A stretch of DNA of 64,000 nucleotides from Bacteroidia bacterium (GTDB lineage: Bacteria > Bacteroidota > Bacteroidia > Chitinophagales > JAUHXS01): assembly GCA_030426955.1 (NCBI GenBank), contig JAUHXS010000011.1, forward strand, positions 1 to 64,000, read 5' to 3'. Positions within the stretch are counted from its first letter, which is position 1. Each line of letters begins with the position of its first letter. This document shows, in pieces, positions 52,878-62,402 of this stretch. Both the position numbers and the translations under genes were made by a program. Below the pieces are notes generated by a model. It saw nothing but the letters and a program-made list of their open reading frames with translations. It had not been told where the DNA came from and ran no database searches.

Positions 52878-53726
52878 ATGAGTTGGTTTAAGAGAATAAA
52901 AGAAGGAGTAACAACAACAACTAAGGAGAAAAAAGAAGCTCCTGATGGGCTTTGGAATAAAAATCCTATCAATAATAAGGTTATCCCCACCAAAGATTTA
53001 GAGGAAAATTGTTTTGTAGCCCCTGATGAGACAAACTATCATTTTAGAATAGGTTCTGAAGAATATTTTCATATCATATTTGACAAAGGTAAATATGAAG
53101 AGCTATTTGCAAACCTGATTGCCAAAGATCATCTCAACTTTAAAGACCTGAAGCCGTATTTTGAAAGATTGGAACAAACAAGAAAAAAGACCAATCTTAA
53201 TGATGCTATGAGAGTCGCTCATGGTAAAGTTAATAAGGAAGATTTAGTTGTAGCTTGCATGGACTTTGCTTTTATTGGCGGTTCGATGGGTTCGGTGGTA
53301 GGAGAGAAAATATCTAGAGCTATTGACTTTGCTATAAAAAATAAAATGCCTTTTCTGTTAATTTCTAAATCAGGTGGTGCTAGAATGATGGAGTCTGCAT
53401 TCTCTCTAATGCAAATGGCAAAAACATCAGCAAAGTTGACACAATTAGCAGATGCTAAACTGCCATACTTTTCATTAATGACGGACCCAACAACAGGTGG
53501 TGTGACTGCTTCTTATGCTATGTTGGGTGATATTAATATGGCAGAGCCTAAAGCATTGATTGGATTCGCTGGTCCAAGAGTGATCAAAGAGACAATCAAA
53601 AAAGATTTACCAGAAGGATTTCAAAGCTCTGAGTTTCTTCTAGAGAAAGGGTTTTTAGACTTTATCGTAGATCGAAAAGATTTAAAAAATAAGTTGCATC
53701 AGTTAATAGTATTGTTTAAAAACTAA
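52878..53726 (+). CDS. accD: Acetyl-CoA carboxylase carboxyltransferase beta subunit without zinc-ribbon cysteines
   Basis: A 282-residue protein that aligns with AccD from [11 protein letters not shown] to the C-terminus: [68 protein letters not shown] and [12 protein letters not shown]. It transfers the carboxyl group from biotin to acetyl-CoA in fatty acid synthesis. The N-terminal zinc ribbon is degenerate: positions that are normally CxxC (29 and 32) are Asn, and those normally CxxC (48 and 51) are Ala and Glu. The catalytic crotonase-like domain looks intact. Confidence 0.92.
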   Translation: MSWFKRIKEGVTTTTKEKKEAPDGLWNKNPINNKVIPTKDLEENCFVAPDETNYHFRIGSEEYFHIIFDKGKYEELFANLIAKDHLNFKDLKPYFERLEQTRKKTNLNDAMRVAHGKVNKEDLVVACMDFAFIGGSMGSVVGEKISRAIDFAIKNKMPFLLISKSGGARMMESAFSLMQMAKTSAKLTQLADAKLPYFSLMTDPTTGGVTASYAMLGDINMAEPKALIGFAGPRVIKETIKKDLPEGFQSSEFLLEKGFLDFIVDRKDLKNKLHQLIVLFKN

Positions 53727-53735
53727 TAACTCTCC

Positions 53736-54251
53736 TTACCCTTCTGCAAACGACTTAAATCGATCTAGCAATTCCTGATCTACAGCACTAAAAGCGCCTT
53801 GCATAAAGGCAAATAAGCATTGATAAGTGTAGCTATTTCCTTTGAGGTAAGTGCAATGTCTAATAGCACTTTTTTGATTGTCAATCGGTACAAAATAAAC
53901 GGTATCTATTTTTTGCATCATGTCAATGTCAAACCCTAAAGTTACCTTTTGGTTGAACTCATATTCCAGAAGAGTTTCAGTAACCTTTATCTCCTGTCCT
54001 CCTTCATTGAATGTAAATGCTATCTCAGTTCCTACCATATTCGGATTTATTGTAACGATCTCATAACGTACAAAACCTGGCATCCATTCTTTAGCTTTGG
54101 TTAAGTCGTTGTATTTTTCAAAGGCTTTGTGGGCAGGAATATCAAGTTGTACTTGCGTTACATAGTGCAGGTCTGGCTTGATTAACCCTGCTGTGAAAAA
54201 GGCAATTGCCAATATTAGTAATACAGCTCCTAAGATTTTTAATACTTTCAT
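53736..54251 (-). CDS. SRPBCC (START-like) domain protein with N-terminal membrane anchor
   Basis: A 171-residue protein with one membrane helix or uncleaved signal (about 4-25). A helix-grip domain follows: VQLDIPAHKAFEKYNDLTKAKEWMPGFVRYE, then GTEIAFTFNEGGQEIKVTETLLEYE, and a long C-terminal helix. This SRPBCC fold usually binds hydrophobic ligands. It follows ffh by eight bases on the same strand, so the two are likely cotranscribed. No enzyme activity can be named. Confidence 0.75.
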   Translation of the reverse strand: MKVLKILGAVLLILAIAFFTAGLIKPDLHYVTQVQLDIPAHKAFEKYNDLTKAKEWMPGFVRYEIVTINPNMVGTEIAFTFNEGGQEIKVTETLLEYEFNQKVTLGFDIDMMQKIDTVYFVPIDNQKSAIRHCTYLKGNSYTYQCLFAFMQGAFSAVDQELLDRFKSFAEG

Positions 54252-54259
54252 TCGCTAAT

Positions 54260-55600
54260 TTATCTCGGCATTTTCATGCCCTTGAACATATCCATACCTC
54301 TTCCAGACATATTCATTTTAGAGAATGTCTTCATCATTTTTCTCATGTCTTCAAACTGCTTAACAAATTGATTCACTTCTTGTATCGTATTGCCACTTCC
54401 CTCAGCTATTCTCTTTCTTCTTGTGCCATTAAAAAGTTGAGGATTCGTTCTTTCCTCCTGAGTCATGGATAAGATCATTGCCTCTATTTTCTTGAAAGAG
54501 TTTTCATCAATGTCCACATCCTTAATTGCTTTTCCCATACCCGGAACCATTCCCAGCAAATCCTTGAAATTACCCATTTTCTTAATCTGATTCAACTGAG
54601 TAAGAAAATCGTTAAAGTCAAATTGATTCTTACGAATTTTCTTTTGAATCTTCTTTGCTTCTTCCTCATCATATTGTTCTTGTGCACGCTCAACAAGGGA
54701 GACAATGTCACCCATGCCTAAGATTCTCTGAGCCATCCTGTCTGGATGAAACACATCAATGTCTTCAAGCTTCTCTCCAGTTCCAACCATTTTGAGTGGC
54801 TTCCCAACCACATGGCTGATGGATAAAGCCGCACCACCTCTGGTATCACCATCTAACTTGGTCATGATGACACCATCAAAATTCAATACATCGTTGAAGG
54901 CTTTAGCGGTATTGACAGCATCTTGCCCAGTCATTGCATCAACGACAAACAAAATCTCGTCAGGGTTAATTGCTTTTTTTACATCAGCAATTTCTGTCAT
55001 CATTTGTTCATCTATAGCTAAACGTCCCGCCGTATCTACGATGACAATGTCATTGCCGTTAGACTTTGCTTGCTGAATCGCATTAGAAGCAATCTTTACT
55101 GGGTTTTTGTTCTCAACTTCTTTGTATACTTCAACATCTATCTGCTCTCCTAAGACAGAGATTTGGTCAATCGCTGCCGGTCGATATACATCACAAGCAA
55201 CCAATAATGGTTTTTTATTCTTTTTTTCTTTTAAATATTTAGCAAGCTTTCCTGAAAAAGTTGTTTTTCCAGATCCTTGTAAACCAGACATTAATATGAT
55301 AGCTGGGTTGCTTTTGGTGTTGATTTCAGAGCTATTACGACCCATGAGCTCAGTCAGCTCATCTTGAACAATCTTGGTTAATAATTGTCCAGGAGATACT
55401 GCTGTTAAAACTTTCTCCCCTAACGCTTTTTCTTTTACCGTATCTGTAAAATCCTTTGCTATTTTGTAGTTTACATCTGCATCAACAAGAGCACGTCTTA
55501 TTTCTTTGATAGTTGAAGCAACGTTTATTTCTGTGATGTTGCCCTGTCCTTTTAAGGTCTTAAACGCCCTATCTAACCGATCTGATAAATTTTCAAACAT
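54260..55600 (-). CDS. ffh: Signal recognition particle protein Ffh
   Basis: A 446-residue SRP GTPase. N domain MFENLSDRLDRAFKTLKGQG; G domain with GLQGSGKTTFSGKLA (P-loop), DVYRPAA, DTAGRLAID, TKLDGDTRGGAAL; and a methionine-rich M domain ending MMKTFSKMNMSGRGMDMFKGMK (given here in part) that binds SRP RNA and signal sequences. Length and all motifs are normal. On the minus strand TTG (near 55671) lies about 20 bases before TATCTTCA, a weak promoter candidate. Confidence 0.97.
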   Translation of the reverse strand: MFENLSDRLDRAFKTLKGQGNITEINVASTIKEIRRALVDADVNYKIAKDFTDTVKEKALGEKVLTAVSPGQLLTKIVQDELTELMGRNSSEINTKSNPAIILMSGLQGSGKTTFSGKLAKYLKEKKNKKPLLVACDVYRPAAIDQISVLGEQIDVEVYKEVENKNPVKIASNAIQQAKSNGNDIVIVDTAGRLAIDEQMMTEIADVKKAINPDEILFVVDAMTGQDAVNTAKAFNDVLNFDGVIMTKLDGDTRGGAALSISHVVGKPLKMVGTGEKLEDIDVFHPDRMAQRILGMGDIVSLVERAQEQYDEEEAKKIQKKIRKNQFDFNDFLTQLNQIKKMGNFKDLLGMVPGMGKAIKDVDIDENSFKKIEAMILSMTQEERTNPQLFNGTRRKRIAEGSGNTIQEVNQFVKQFEDMRKMMKTFSKMNMSGRGMDMFKGMKMPR

Positions 55601-55737
55601 AATCTTAGCCTATCTAGAATTATCTGAAACGTGAAGATACTTTTATTGAGCTAAGTTTACAAGTTTTCCTAATACTCTGATATAGATATTTGTAAGTTTA
55701 TGTTTAATTTTAACATACACATTTAAACCAACTAGAA

Positions 55738-56088
55738 ATGAAATATATTTTACTTATTGTTGTTGTCGTAAACTTAATCTCATTTGTGTCTTGCAATCCG
55801 AATTCAGAAACTTCAGAAAAGATCGTGAATGCAGAAAATGTAAACCCAGCCAATGTGCAAATGGTAAAGATTGAAATTGAAGGTATGGTTTGCACTGGAT
55901 GTGAAAATCATATTAATGGGGATATCCTCAAGATGGAAGGTGTTTTATCATCAAAAACTTCACACGAGGAAGGGAGTAGTGTTGTTGAGTTTGATAAAAC
56001 AAAACTCAAGGTAGATGATATCATTACTACTGTAAATGCAACAGGGTATGAGGCAACGGGGCATCAGTTAGTTGAAAAGGAGATTTAA
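55738..56088 (+). CDS. Heavy-metal-associated (HMA) domain lipoprotein
   Basis: A 116-residue protein with a lipoprotein signal (SFVSC, Cys19) and a short linker, followed by one HMA domain: VKIEIEGMVCTGCENHINGDI with the MxCxxC metal site, then a typical EFDKTKLKVDDIITTVNATGYEA end. It should sit in the periplasm or outer membrane and bind Cu+ or another soft metal. The copper ATPase gene is 47 kb away, so no direct operon link exists. The next gene starts two bases after its stop. Confidence 0.88.
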   Translation: MKYILLIVVVVNLISFVSCNPNSETSEKIVNAENVNPANVQMVKIEIEGMVCTGCENHINGDILKMEGVLSSKTSHEEGSSVVEFDKTKLKVDDIITTVNATGYEATGHQLVEKEI

Positions 56089-56089
56089 G

Positions 56090-56677
56090 TTGTCAAATTC
56101 ATTTGACAAGTCGTATTGGGAAAAGAGGTATAGTAATAGTGAAACTGGCTGGGATATTGGTCACGTTTCAACTCCTATCAAGGTATATATAGATCAGCTA
56201 CAGAATAAATCGCTAAAAATACTTATTCCTGGTTGTGGGAATGCTTACGAAGCAGAATACTTGTTTGATCAAGGTTTTAGGAATGTATTTCTTTTAGATT
56301 TAGCGAGGCAACCCTTACAATCATTTAAAGAAAAAAATCCAAATTTTCCTGATGAGCAGTTAGTCTGTGAAGACTTTTTTAGTCACGACAATACTTATGA
56401 CCTAATTATTGAACAAACTTTCTTTTGTGCATTAGATCCTTCCTTACGAACAAATTATGCTAAGAAAATGTCAAGTCTATTAAAACAAGGTGGGAAATTG
56501 GTTGGTCTATTATTTAACGAAGACTTTGGTTTTGAACATCCTCCATTTGGTGGTACTAAGGATGAGTATTTAAACTATTTCAAACCACATTTTAATATCA
56601 AAACTTTTGAAATAGCGTACAACTCTATACAACCAAGGGAAAGAAGAGAATTTTTTGTAATTTTTGAAAAAAAGTAA
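56090..56677 (+). CDS. TPMT-like SAM-dependent methyltransferase
   Basis: About 195 residues: SFDKSYWEKRYSNSETGWDIG at the start, LKILIPGCGNAYEAEYLFDQG as motif I, VFLLDLARQPL, and YDLIIEQTFFCALDP, followed by GGTKDEYLNYF. This is the thiopurine methyltransferase branch common in Bacteroidota; natural acceptors there are often unknown thiols or metalloids. The TTG at 56090 is chosen because AAGGAG lies at a fitting distance before it; a TTG at 56072 would overlap the HMA gene by 17 bases. Confidence 0.85.
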   Translation: MSNSFDKSYWEKRYSNSETGWDIGHVSTPIKVYIDQLQNKSLKILIPGCGNAYEAEYLFDQGFRNVFLLDLARQPLQSFKEKNPNFPDEQLVCEDFFSHDNTYDLIIEQTFFCALDPSLRTNYAKKMSSLLKQGGKLVGLLFNEDFGFEHPPFGGTKDEYLNYFKPHFNIKTFEIAYNSIQPRERREFFVIFEKK

Positions 56678-56691
56678 GCTGAGGGAAGTAC

Positions 56692-57069
56692 TTATGCTTC
56701 AGCATCCATATCTCTCTCAACTTCTTCCATTAAAACGAAGTCAATCGCTTCCTGAACAGTAGGAACAATATTAAGAATATTTTCTAATTGAGAGATTTTA
56801 ATCAATTTTTGAACATTTTCTTGAAGACCAGATAAAACTAGCGTGCCATTAGAGTTTTTGCATAAGCGGTTAGCTGTCAAAATGGCACTTAAGCCAGAAG
56901 AATCGACAAAAGTGACATTTTCAAGATCTAGTATGAAATTTCTGATGCCATCTGTATTTAGTCGTACAAACTCAGACTTCAGATCAGGAGCATTTAGCGT
57001 GTTTAGTTTCTCATCTTCAATGGTTAATAAACTATACTTATCCTTTTTGTCAATTGAAAGATTCATCAT
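56692..57069 (-). CDS. STAS-domain anti-sigma factor antagonist
   Basis: A 125-residue single STAS domain. LDLENVTFVDSSGLSAILTANRL holds the DSSGL motif, with the likely phosphoserine at 57 or 58 as in SpoIIAA. The acidic C-terminal tail (MEEVERDMDAEA) is beyond the core fold. No kinase or anti-sigma gene is adjacent, so its partner is elsewhere. Downstream on the minus strand a 5-bp GCTGA/TCAGC stem is followed by a T-rich run, a weak terminator. Confidence 0.88.
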   Translation of the reverse strand: MMNLSIDKKDKYSLLTIEDEKLNTLNAPDLKSEFVRLNTDGIRNFILDLENVTFVDSSGLSAILTANRLCKNSNGTLVLSGLQENVQKLIKISQLENILNIVPTVQEAIDFVLMEEVERDMDAEA

Positions 57070-57438
57070 CTACTGTTTTAATGTTAATCTAAATTATTAA
57101 AAACTGGGATAAAATTAACCTTTTATTATTTCTTTTTGGTACTGCTATCTTCTAAGTTTTATTTTAATGGTTGATTATCAGCAGGAAAGTTTTGTTTTTT
57201 GTCAAATCTAATTTCAAAACTTTAACGTATAATTATTTAATAGGTGAATCTTTTTGAGTGATCAGGTGTTAGACAAAGTAGCAAGATTATAGCTAAAGTT
57301 ATTGCTAACTCAAAGTTGTCAACAGTTTATATGTTGGTTAAAAGCTTTTTTATCTAGAAATACTTTGCTATTTTTCGCTTAAATGTCAGAAACCGCCTCA
57401 TTAAATACTTTGGCACGGTTTTTGACCAAATTATTACT
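57070..57438. other. Intergenic region upstream of clpC and the STAS gene
   Basis: This 369-base gap separates divergent genes. The ten-base word AAATACTTTG occurs twice, at 57358 and 57403; its TACTTTG is one base short of the -7 consensus, and no good -33 partner exists. TTG at 57334-57336 lies 24 bases before the first copy. No convincing coding frame or structured RNA is seen. Confidence 0.4.
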
Positions 57439-59982
57439 ATGGAAGGACAATTTTCACCAAAGGTTAAAGACGTAATTTCTTTCAGTAGAGAAGAAGCGTT
57501 GAGGTTAGGGCACGATTATATAGGCACCGAACATTTATTATTAGGACTTATTCGTGAGGGGGAGGGCTTGGCTGTTAAATCTTTACAATCTCTTGATGTT
57601 GATATTGCTTTATTAAGAAAGTCTCTAGAAGATGCAGTAAAGGATAAAGTAGGGGCTTCTATTGAGAGTGTTTCAAATGTTACACTGACAAAACAAGCAG
57701 AAAAAGTATTGAAAATAGCACTATTGGAGGCAAAGCTGACAGATAGTGATGTTATTAGAACGGAACATTTACTACTTTCCATTTTAAAGAATGGAGATAA
57801 TATAGCTACTAGAATATTAAATCAATTCAATGTTGATTATGATGTCTTCAAGGCAGAAATAGATTACTTACAACATGATGTCAGAGGCGATTTATCTTCA
57901 GAAGAAGACACTTTTGACGATGATGATGATGAGAAAGAAATGCCGGAACGAACTCCTAGGAGAGGGGCCAAATCTAAAACGCCTGTTTTAGATAGTTTTG
58001 GACGAGATATTACAAGATTAGCAGAAGATGGAAATTTAGACCCCATCGTTGGTCGTGAAGTTGAGATAGAGCGAGTATCACAAATCTTAAGCAGGAGAAA
58101 AAAGAATAATCCTATTCTAATTGGAGAACCTGGTGTAGGTAAGACAGCAATTGTAGAAGGGCTTGCATTGCGTATCATTCAAAGGAGAGTTTCTAGAGTA
58201 TTATTTGATAAGAGGCTGGTCATGCTTGATCTAGCCGCATTAGTCGCAGGAACTAAGTATCGAGGTCAATTTGAAGAGCGTATCAAAGCGATCATGAATG
58301 AGCTAGAAGCCAATCGTGATATTATCTTATTTATAGATGAGATACATACTATTGTAGGAGCAGGTGGAGCAACGGGTTCATTAGATGCATCTAATATATT
58401 CAAACCAGCATTAGCAAGGGGAGAGTTACAATGTATCGGTGCTTCTACCTTGGATGAATATAGACAATTCATTGAAAAAGATGGTGCACTAGACAGAAGG
58501 TTTCAAAAAGTAATCATTGATCCACCAAGTGCCGAGGAGACAATGACTATCTTGAATAACATCAAGCCTAAGTACGAGGAGTATCATAATGTAAACTATT
58601 CTGATGAGGCACTTAAATCCTGTGTGAGCTTAAGTACGCGATATATTACAGATCGATTTTTACCGGATAAGGCAATCGATGTTTTAGATGAAGTTGGAGC
58701 ACGTGTTCATTTAAAGAATATTCATGTCTCAAAAGCAATTTTAGATTTAGAAAAGAAGATTGAGGATATCAAGCTAGAGAAAAACCAAGTTGTAAAAAGT
58801 CAACGATATGAAGAGGCTGCAAAGCTTAGAGACAGCGAAAAGAAACTTCTAGAGCAACTGGAAGAGGCTAAAGAAGAGTGGGAAGAGGAAGTGAAAACTA
58901 AAAAGTATCCAGTTGATGAAGAGGATGTAGCTGAGGTTGTGGCTATGATGACAGGTGTTCCTGTGAACAGAATTGCACAGAAAGAAAGTGCTAAACTATT
59001 AAATATGGCTGAAGATATGAAGGGTCGTATCATTGGTCAAGACGAGGCACTGGCTAAAATTGTGAAAGCAATTCAAAGAAACAGAGTAGGGTTAAAAGAT
59101 CCGGATAAGCCAATTGGATCATTTGTATTCTTAGGACCAACAGGAGTTGGTAAAACTGAATTGGCAAAAGCACTTGCCGAATATATGTTTGATTCAGAAG
59201 ATTCCTTGATTAGAATGGATATGAGTGAATACATGGAGAAATTCTCTGTAAGTAGATTAATTGGTGCACCTCCAGGATACGTCGGATATGAAGAAGGTGG
59301 ACAATTAACTGAAAAAGTAAGGAGAAAGCCTTATTCTGTGATCCTATTAGATGAAATTGAGAAAGCACACCCAGATATTTATAACATTTTGCTACAGGTA
59401 TTGGATGATGGTCAATTGACAGATGGCTTAGGTCGAAAAGTTGATTTCAAGAACACCTTGATTATTATGACATCCAATATTGGTGTTAGGCAGTTGAAAG
59501 ATTTTGGAACAGGAGTTGGCTTTTCAACTAGTGCTAAGAAAGATGGTGAAGATGACACCGCTAAAAGTATTATTCAGAAAGCATTGAAGAGGACATTCTC
59601 GCCTGAATTCCTAAACAGAATTGATGACGTAATCATCTTTAATTCACTAGTGAGAGAGGATATACACAAGATTATTGATATTACTTTGAAAGATGTTTTC
59701 AAAAGAGTGGAGGAGCTTGGGTATACGTTATCGTTGTCTACTGCGGCAAAAGATTTTCTTGCAGATAAAGGCTTTGATCCTCAGTATGGTGCGAGACCAT
59801 TGCAAAGGGCAATCCAAAAATATATGGAAGATCCTTTAGCGGAAGAAATATTGAAAGGCGAGGCTAAAGAAGGCGATACCTTAAAAGTTGACTTAGATAC
59901 TAAGCAGAAAAAATTGAAGGTTGCCTTGAAAAAAAGTTCAGGCAAAACCAAAAAGTCAGAGGAGAAGACAGACGTGAATTAA
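57439..59982 (+). CDS. clpC: ATP-dependent Clp protease ATPase subunit ClpC
   Basis: An 847-residue AAA+ unfoldase. Two Clp_N repeats (about 1-145), an acidic linker EEDTFDDDDDEKE, first AAA+ domain with GEPGVGKTAI (about 229-237), middle domain with a UVR motif (YEEAAKLRDSEKKLLEQLEE, about 455-475), second AAA+ domain with GPTGVGKTEL (about 567-576) and the sensor-arginine C-domain. GTGVGFST near 690 has the VGF tripeptide expected in the ClpP-binding loop. It should feed unfolded proteins to ClpP. The UVR motif and length mark it as ClpC rather than ClpA or ClpB. Confidence 0.95.
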   Translation: MEGQFSPKVKDVISFSREEALRLGHDYIGTEHLLLGLIREGEGLAVKSLQSLDVDIALLRKSLEDAVKDKVGASIESVSNVTLTKQAEKVLKIALLEAKLTDSDVIRTEHLLLSILKNGDNIATRILNQFNVDYDVFKAEIDYLQHDVRGDLSSEEDTFDDDDDEKEMPERTPRRGAKSKTPVLDSFGRDITRLAEDGNLDPIVGREVEIERVSQILSRRKKNNPILIGEPGVGKTAIVEGLALRIIQRRVSRVLFDKRLVMLDLAALVAGTKYRGQFEERIKAIMNELEANRDIILFIDEIHTIVGAGGATGSLDASNIFKPALARGELQCIGASTLDEYRQFIEKDGALDRRFQKVIIDPPSAEETMTILNNIKPKYEEYHNVNYSDEALKSCVSLSTRYITDRFLPDKAIDVLDEVGARVHLKNIHVSKAILDLEKKIEDIKLEKNQVVKSQRYEEAAKLRDSEKKLLEQLEEAKEEWEEEVKTKKYPVDEEDVAEVVAMMTGVPVNRIAQKESAKLLNMAEDMKGRIIGQDEALAKIVKAIQRNRVGLKDPDKPIGSFVFLGPTGVGKTELAKALAEYMFDSEDSLIRMDMSEYMEKFSVSRLIGAPPGYVGYEEGGQLTEKVRRKPYSVILLDEIEKAHPDIYNILLQVLDDGQLTDGLGRKVDFKNTLIIMTSNIGVRQLKDFGTGVGFSTSAKKDGEDDTAKSIIQKALKRTFSPEFLNRIDDVIIFNSLVREDIHKIIDITLKDVFKRVEELGYTLSLSTAAKDFLADKGFDPQYGARPLQRAIQKYMEDPLAEEILKGEAKEGDTLKVDLDTKQKKLKVALKKSSGKTKKSEEKTDVN

Positions 59983-60030
59983 TTGGGAATAGTTTCCGTT
60001 CTCTGAAATAAATTTCCTATATTCTAAGTT

Positions 60031-60900
60031 ATGCTGGTGTTACTTGGATTCATTTTGATGTCTGCTTTTTCGTATGCGCAAGCCTCTGCGGAACACCATC
60101 CTTATTTTAATACGGCTGAAGTTTACAAGATTACTTTCCCTGAAAAATGGAAGATTGAGCCACATGGTGGTCAGACTGTAGCGGCATTGGACAAGCTACA
60201 TGATAAGGAAGATCCTTTTCACGAAAATATCAACATAGTTGCTGAGGAGTTTTATGAAGGAGAGATGAGCTTAAAGGATTATTATAAGTATGTTTTAAAG
60301 GAGATGCATGATTATATTCAGGATATAGATGTTTTAGATAAGGGTAAAACTAATATTAATGGTGTTCCCATGAGGTGGATTAGTTATTCCTTTTTTAGCA
60401 ACATTGCTGAAGTGCAATTAACAGATCGAGTTTACCTTGCTGTTCATAACCACAAGGCTTACATCATTACCTGTTCTGCTGAGAGTACGAAGTATGCTAG
60501 TTACTTGAGTGCATTTGAGTCGGCCGTAAATACTTTTTCATTTGACACCATTGGGTATGGCGCATATAAAAGCGACTTAAATACTCAGACAATTTATGAG
60601 CCTAACGTATCCCAATACGAGGTCTCATCAAAGCACGCGCGTGAAATAATTCGGGAGATTCCACAGGTAAAAGAAAAAATAGATTTACTGGCTGAATTAA
60701 GACACGATCAAATATATCTGAAAACTTTAATTATTTCTGAGCCTACTGAAGATAATCCAGTATATATAGTAGAGACTGGCGAGAATAACCCATTCAATTA
60801 TAGACAAATGTGGCAGTTTCAGGTAGATGCACATACGGGCTTTGTTAAGTATTTTAGTCCACGTTTAGGGAAGTACATATCTCTTGATCAATGGAAGTAA
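60031..60900 (+). CDS. Secreted protein with PsbP/DcrB-like domain
   Basis: A 289-residue protein with a signal peptide (MLVLLGFILMSAFSYAQA). The mature part begins like PsbP/DcrB proteins: YKITFPEKWKIEPHGGQTVAALDK, then INIVAEEF and SLKDYYKYVLKEM, and after that VYLAVHNHKAYIITCSAES with a helix YASYLSAFESAVNTFSF. The C-terminal 100 residues hold no motif I know, but show a strand-rich block with YIVETGENNPF and HTGFVKYFSPRLGKYI. Role unknown; periplasmic or surface location is likely. Confidence 0.7.
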   Translation: MLVLLGFILMSAFSYAQASAEHHPYFNTAEVYKITFPEKWKIEPHGGQTVAALDKLHDKEDPFHENINIVAEEFYEGEMSLKDYYKYVLKEMHDYIQDIDVLDKGKTNINGVPMRWISYSFFSNIAEVQLTDRVYLAVHNHKAYIITCSAESTKYASYLSAFESAVNTFSFDTIGYGAYKSDLNTQTIYEPNVSQYEVSSKHAREIIREIPQVKEKIDLLAELRHDQIYLKTLIISEPTEDNPVYIVETGENNPFNYRQMWQFQVDAHTGFVKYFSPRLGKYISLDQWK

Positions 60901-60906
60901 CAAGTC

Positions 60907-60938
60907 TTTGATTTTTGAATTTCCAATTTGTAATTTTG
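60907..60938 (+). promoter_or_regulatory. Promoter of the cobalamin adenosyltransferase gene
   Basis: TTTG at 60907-60910 and TAATTTTG at 60931-60938, 20 bases apart, match both parts of the Bacteroidota promoter consensus. It ends 20 bases before the GTG start. The block is also low-complexity, so a chance match is possible. Confidence 0.5.
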
Positions 60939-60958
60939 TTTAAACCAATTAAATAATA

Positions 60959-61504
60959 GTGAAAATATACACTAAAAAAGGCGATGCCGGCAAAACATCA
61001 TTGATAGGAGGAACAAGAGTCTATAAGTTTCATGATAGAATCGAAGCCTATGGTTCTGTTGATGAGCTAAATTCTTATGTAGGGCTGATTGCTGATCAGG
61101 ATATTGATGAATCTTACAAGAAAATATTGATTGATATACAAAACAATCTTTTTACGATAGGCTCTTTGTTAGCTGCTGATCCTGAAAAGTCCAAGATGAA
61201 ATTACCTGAGATTCATGAAAAAGATGTTGCTGAATTGGAAACTTATATGGATGATATGAATACGTCGTTACCGGAGTTAAAGAATTTTATCCTGCCTGGC
61301 GGAGCAACTGTGGCATCTTTTTGTCATATTGCCAGATGTGTTTGTAGGAGGGCAGAAAGACATTCCGTAAAAATATTGCAAGATGAGGAAAGCATCATTA
61401 CCAAATATCTTAACAGGTTGTCCGATTATTTATTTGTTTTAGCACGAGCCTTGACAAAAGAAATGGGCGGTAATGAAGTATATTGGGCTCCAAGATCCAA
61501 TTAG
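60959..61504 (+). CDS. PduO-type cob(I)alamin adenosyltransferase
   Basis: A 181-residue helical-bundle enzyme: MKIYTKKGDAGKTSLIGG (ATP-binding N-terminus), DRIEAYGSVDELNSYVG, FILPGGATVASFCHIARCVCRRAER with the conserved catalytic Arg block, and LNRLSDYLFVLAR. It adds the adenosyl group of ATP to cob(I)alamin, making coenzyme B12. Start codon is GTG. No B12 riboswitch fits in the 58-base leader. The SDR gene follows after five bases. Confidence 0.93.
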   Translation: MKIYTKKGDAGKTSLIGGTRVYKFHDRIEAYGSVDELNSYVGLIADQDIDESYKKILIDIQNNLFTIGSLLAADPEKSKMKLPEIHEKDVAELETYMDDMNTSLPELKNFILPGGATVASFCHIARCVCRRAERHSVKILQDEESIITKYLNRLSDYLFVLARALTKEMGGNEVYWAPRSN

Positions 61505-61509
61505 TTAAG

Positions 61510-62325
61510 ATGACTAAGAAGTTAAAAGATAAAGTCGTTGTTATAACGGGAGCTTCTTCAGGCATTGGAAAAGCTTGTGCCTTTGCTTTCGGACAATGTG
61601 GTGCCCATTTGGTTTTAGCAGCGAGAAGTTTAGAGAAGCTAGAAAATATTGCCAGTGAACTTAAATCTAAAGGAATAAATGTTGTCGTTGTTAAAGCTGA
61701 CGTTTCAGATGAACAAAGCTGCAAAAGCGTCATTAGTGCTGCTGTAAATCATTTTAAAAAGGTAGATATCTTAATTAATAATGCTGGAATATCTATGCGG
61801 GCAGCATTTGTAAATGCGGATCTTGATGTGTTAAGAAAGTTGATGGATGTAAATTTCTGGGGGGCGGTGTATTGCACAAAATACGCGCTTCCTTATATTT
61901 TAGAATCTAAAGGTACGGTTGCAAATATCTCATCTGTAGCTGGGTATAGAGGGTTACCAGGCAGAACAGGCTACTCTGCATCTAAGTTTGCTTTGCAAGG
62001 CTTTATGGAGGCATTAAGAACAGAGATGTATAAAAAAGGAGTAAACGTAATGACAATAGCTCCGGGTTTTACCAACTCTAACATTCGAAATACAGCATTA
62101 AATGATAAAGGTAAGGCGCAGGCAGAGTCACCGTTAGATGAAAACGAACTGATGAGCGCAGAGGAAGTTGCAGAACACATACTAAAGGCTATTGTTAAAA
62201 GAAAAAGATCATTGATTTTGACACCTCTTGGAAAAGCTTCTGTCTTAGTCAATAAGCTCTGGCCATCTTTCATGGACTTTATGGTTTATCGGAAAATGAG
62301 CCGTGAAAAAGATGCACCCTTTTAA
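61510..62325 (+). CDS. Short-chain dehydrogenase/reductase
   Basis: About 271 residues of classical SDR: VVVITGASSGIGKACAFAFG (cofactor loop), VVVKADVSDEQS, ILINNAGISMRA, and the catalytic ISSVAGYRGLPGRTGYSASKFAL with Ser, Tyr and Lys. The Arg in VLAARSLEKLE hints at NADP. A basic, hydrophobic C-terminus (KLWPSFMDFMVYRKM) suggests membrane contact, as in DltE-like SDRs. The ATG at 61510 is chosen over a TTG inside the previous gene. Confidence 0.88.
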   Translation: MTKKLKDKVVVITGASSGIGKACAFAFGQCGAHLVLAARSLEKLENIASELKSKGINVVVVKADVSDEQSCKSVISAAVNHFKKVDILINNAGISMRAAFVNADLDVLRKLMDVNFWGAVYCTKYALPYILESKGTVANISSVAGYRGLPGRTGYSASKFALQGFMEALRTEMYKKGVNVMTIAPGFTNSNIRNTALNDKGKAQAESPLDENELMSAEEVAEHILKAIVKRKRSLILTPLGKASVLVNKLWPSFMDFMVYRKMSREKDAPF

Positions 62326-62402
62326 GTTGCTAGTTCATAGTTTTTAATTTGTGATTTTATTCTAAAACTAGAAACTCAAAATTATAAACTAACTAACTTA
62401 GA

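Noticed and set aside
57358-57412. Two AAATACTTTG words as tandem clpC promoters
   Set aside because: TACTTTG is one base short of the consensus, and neither copy has a TTTG at the right distance, so they are not listed as promoters.
60901-60958. Cobalamin riboswitch upstream of the adenosyltransferase gene
   Set aside because: The leader is only 58 bases and low-complexity; no B12-box or stem pattern is visible.
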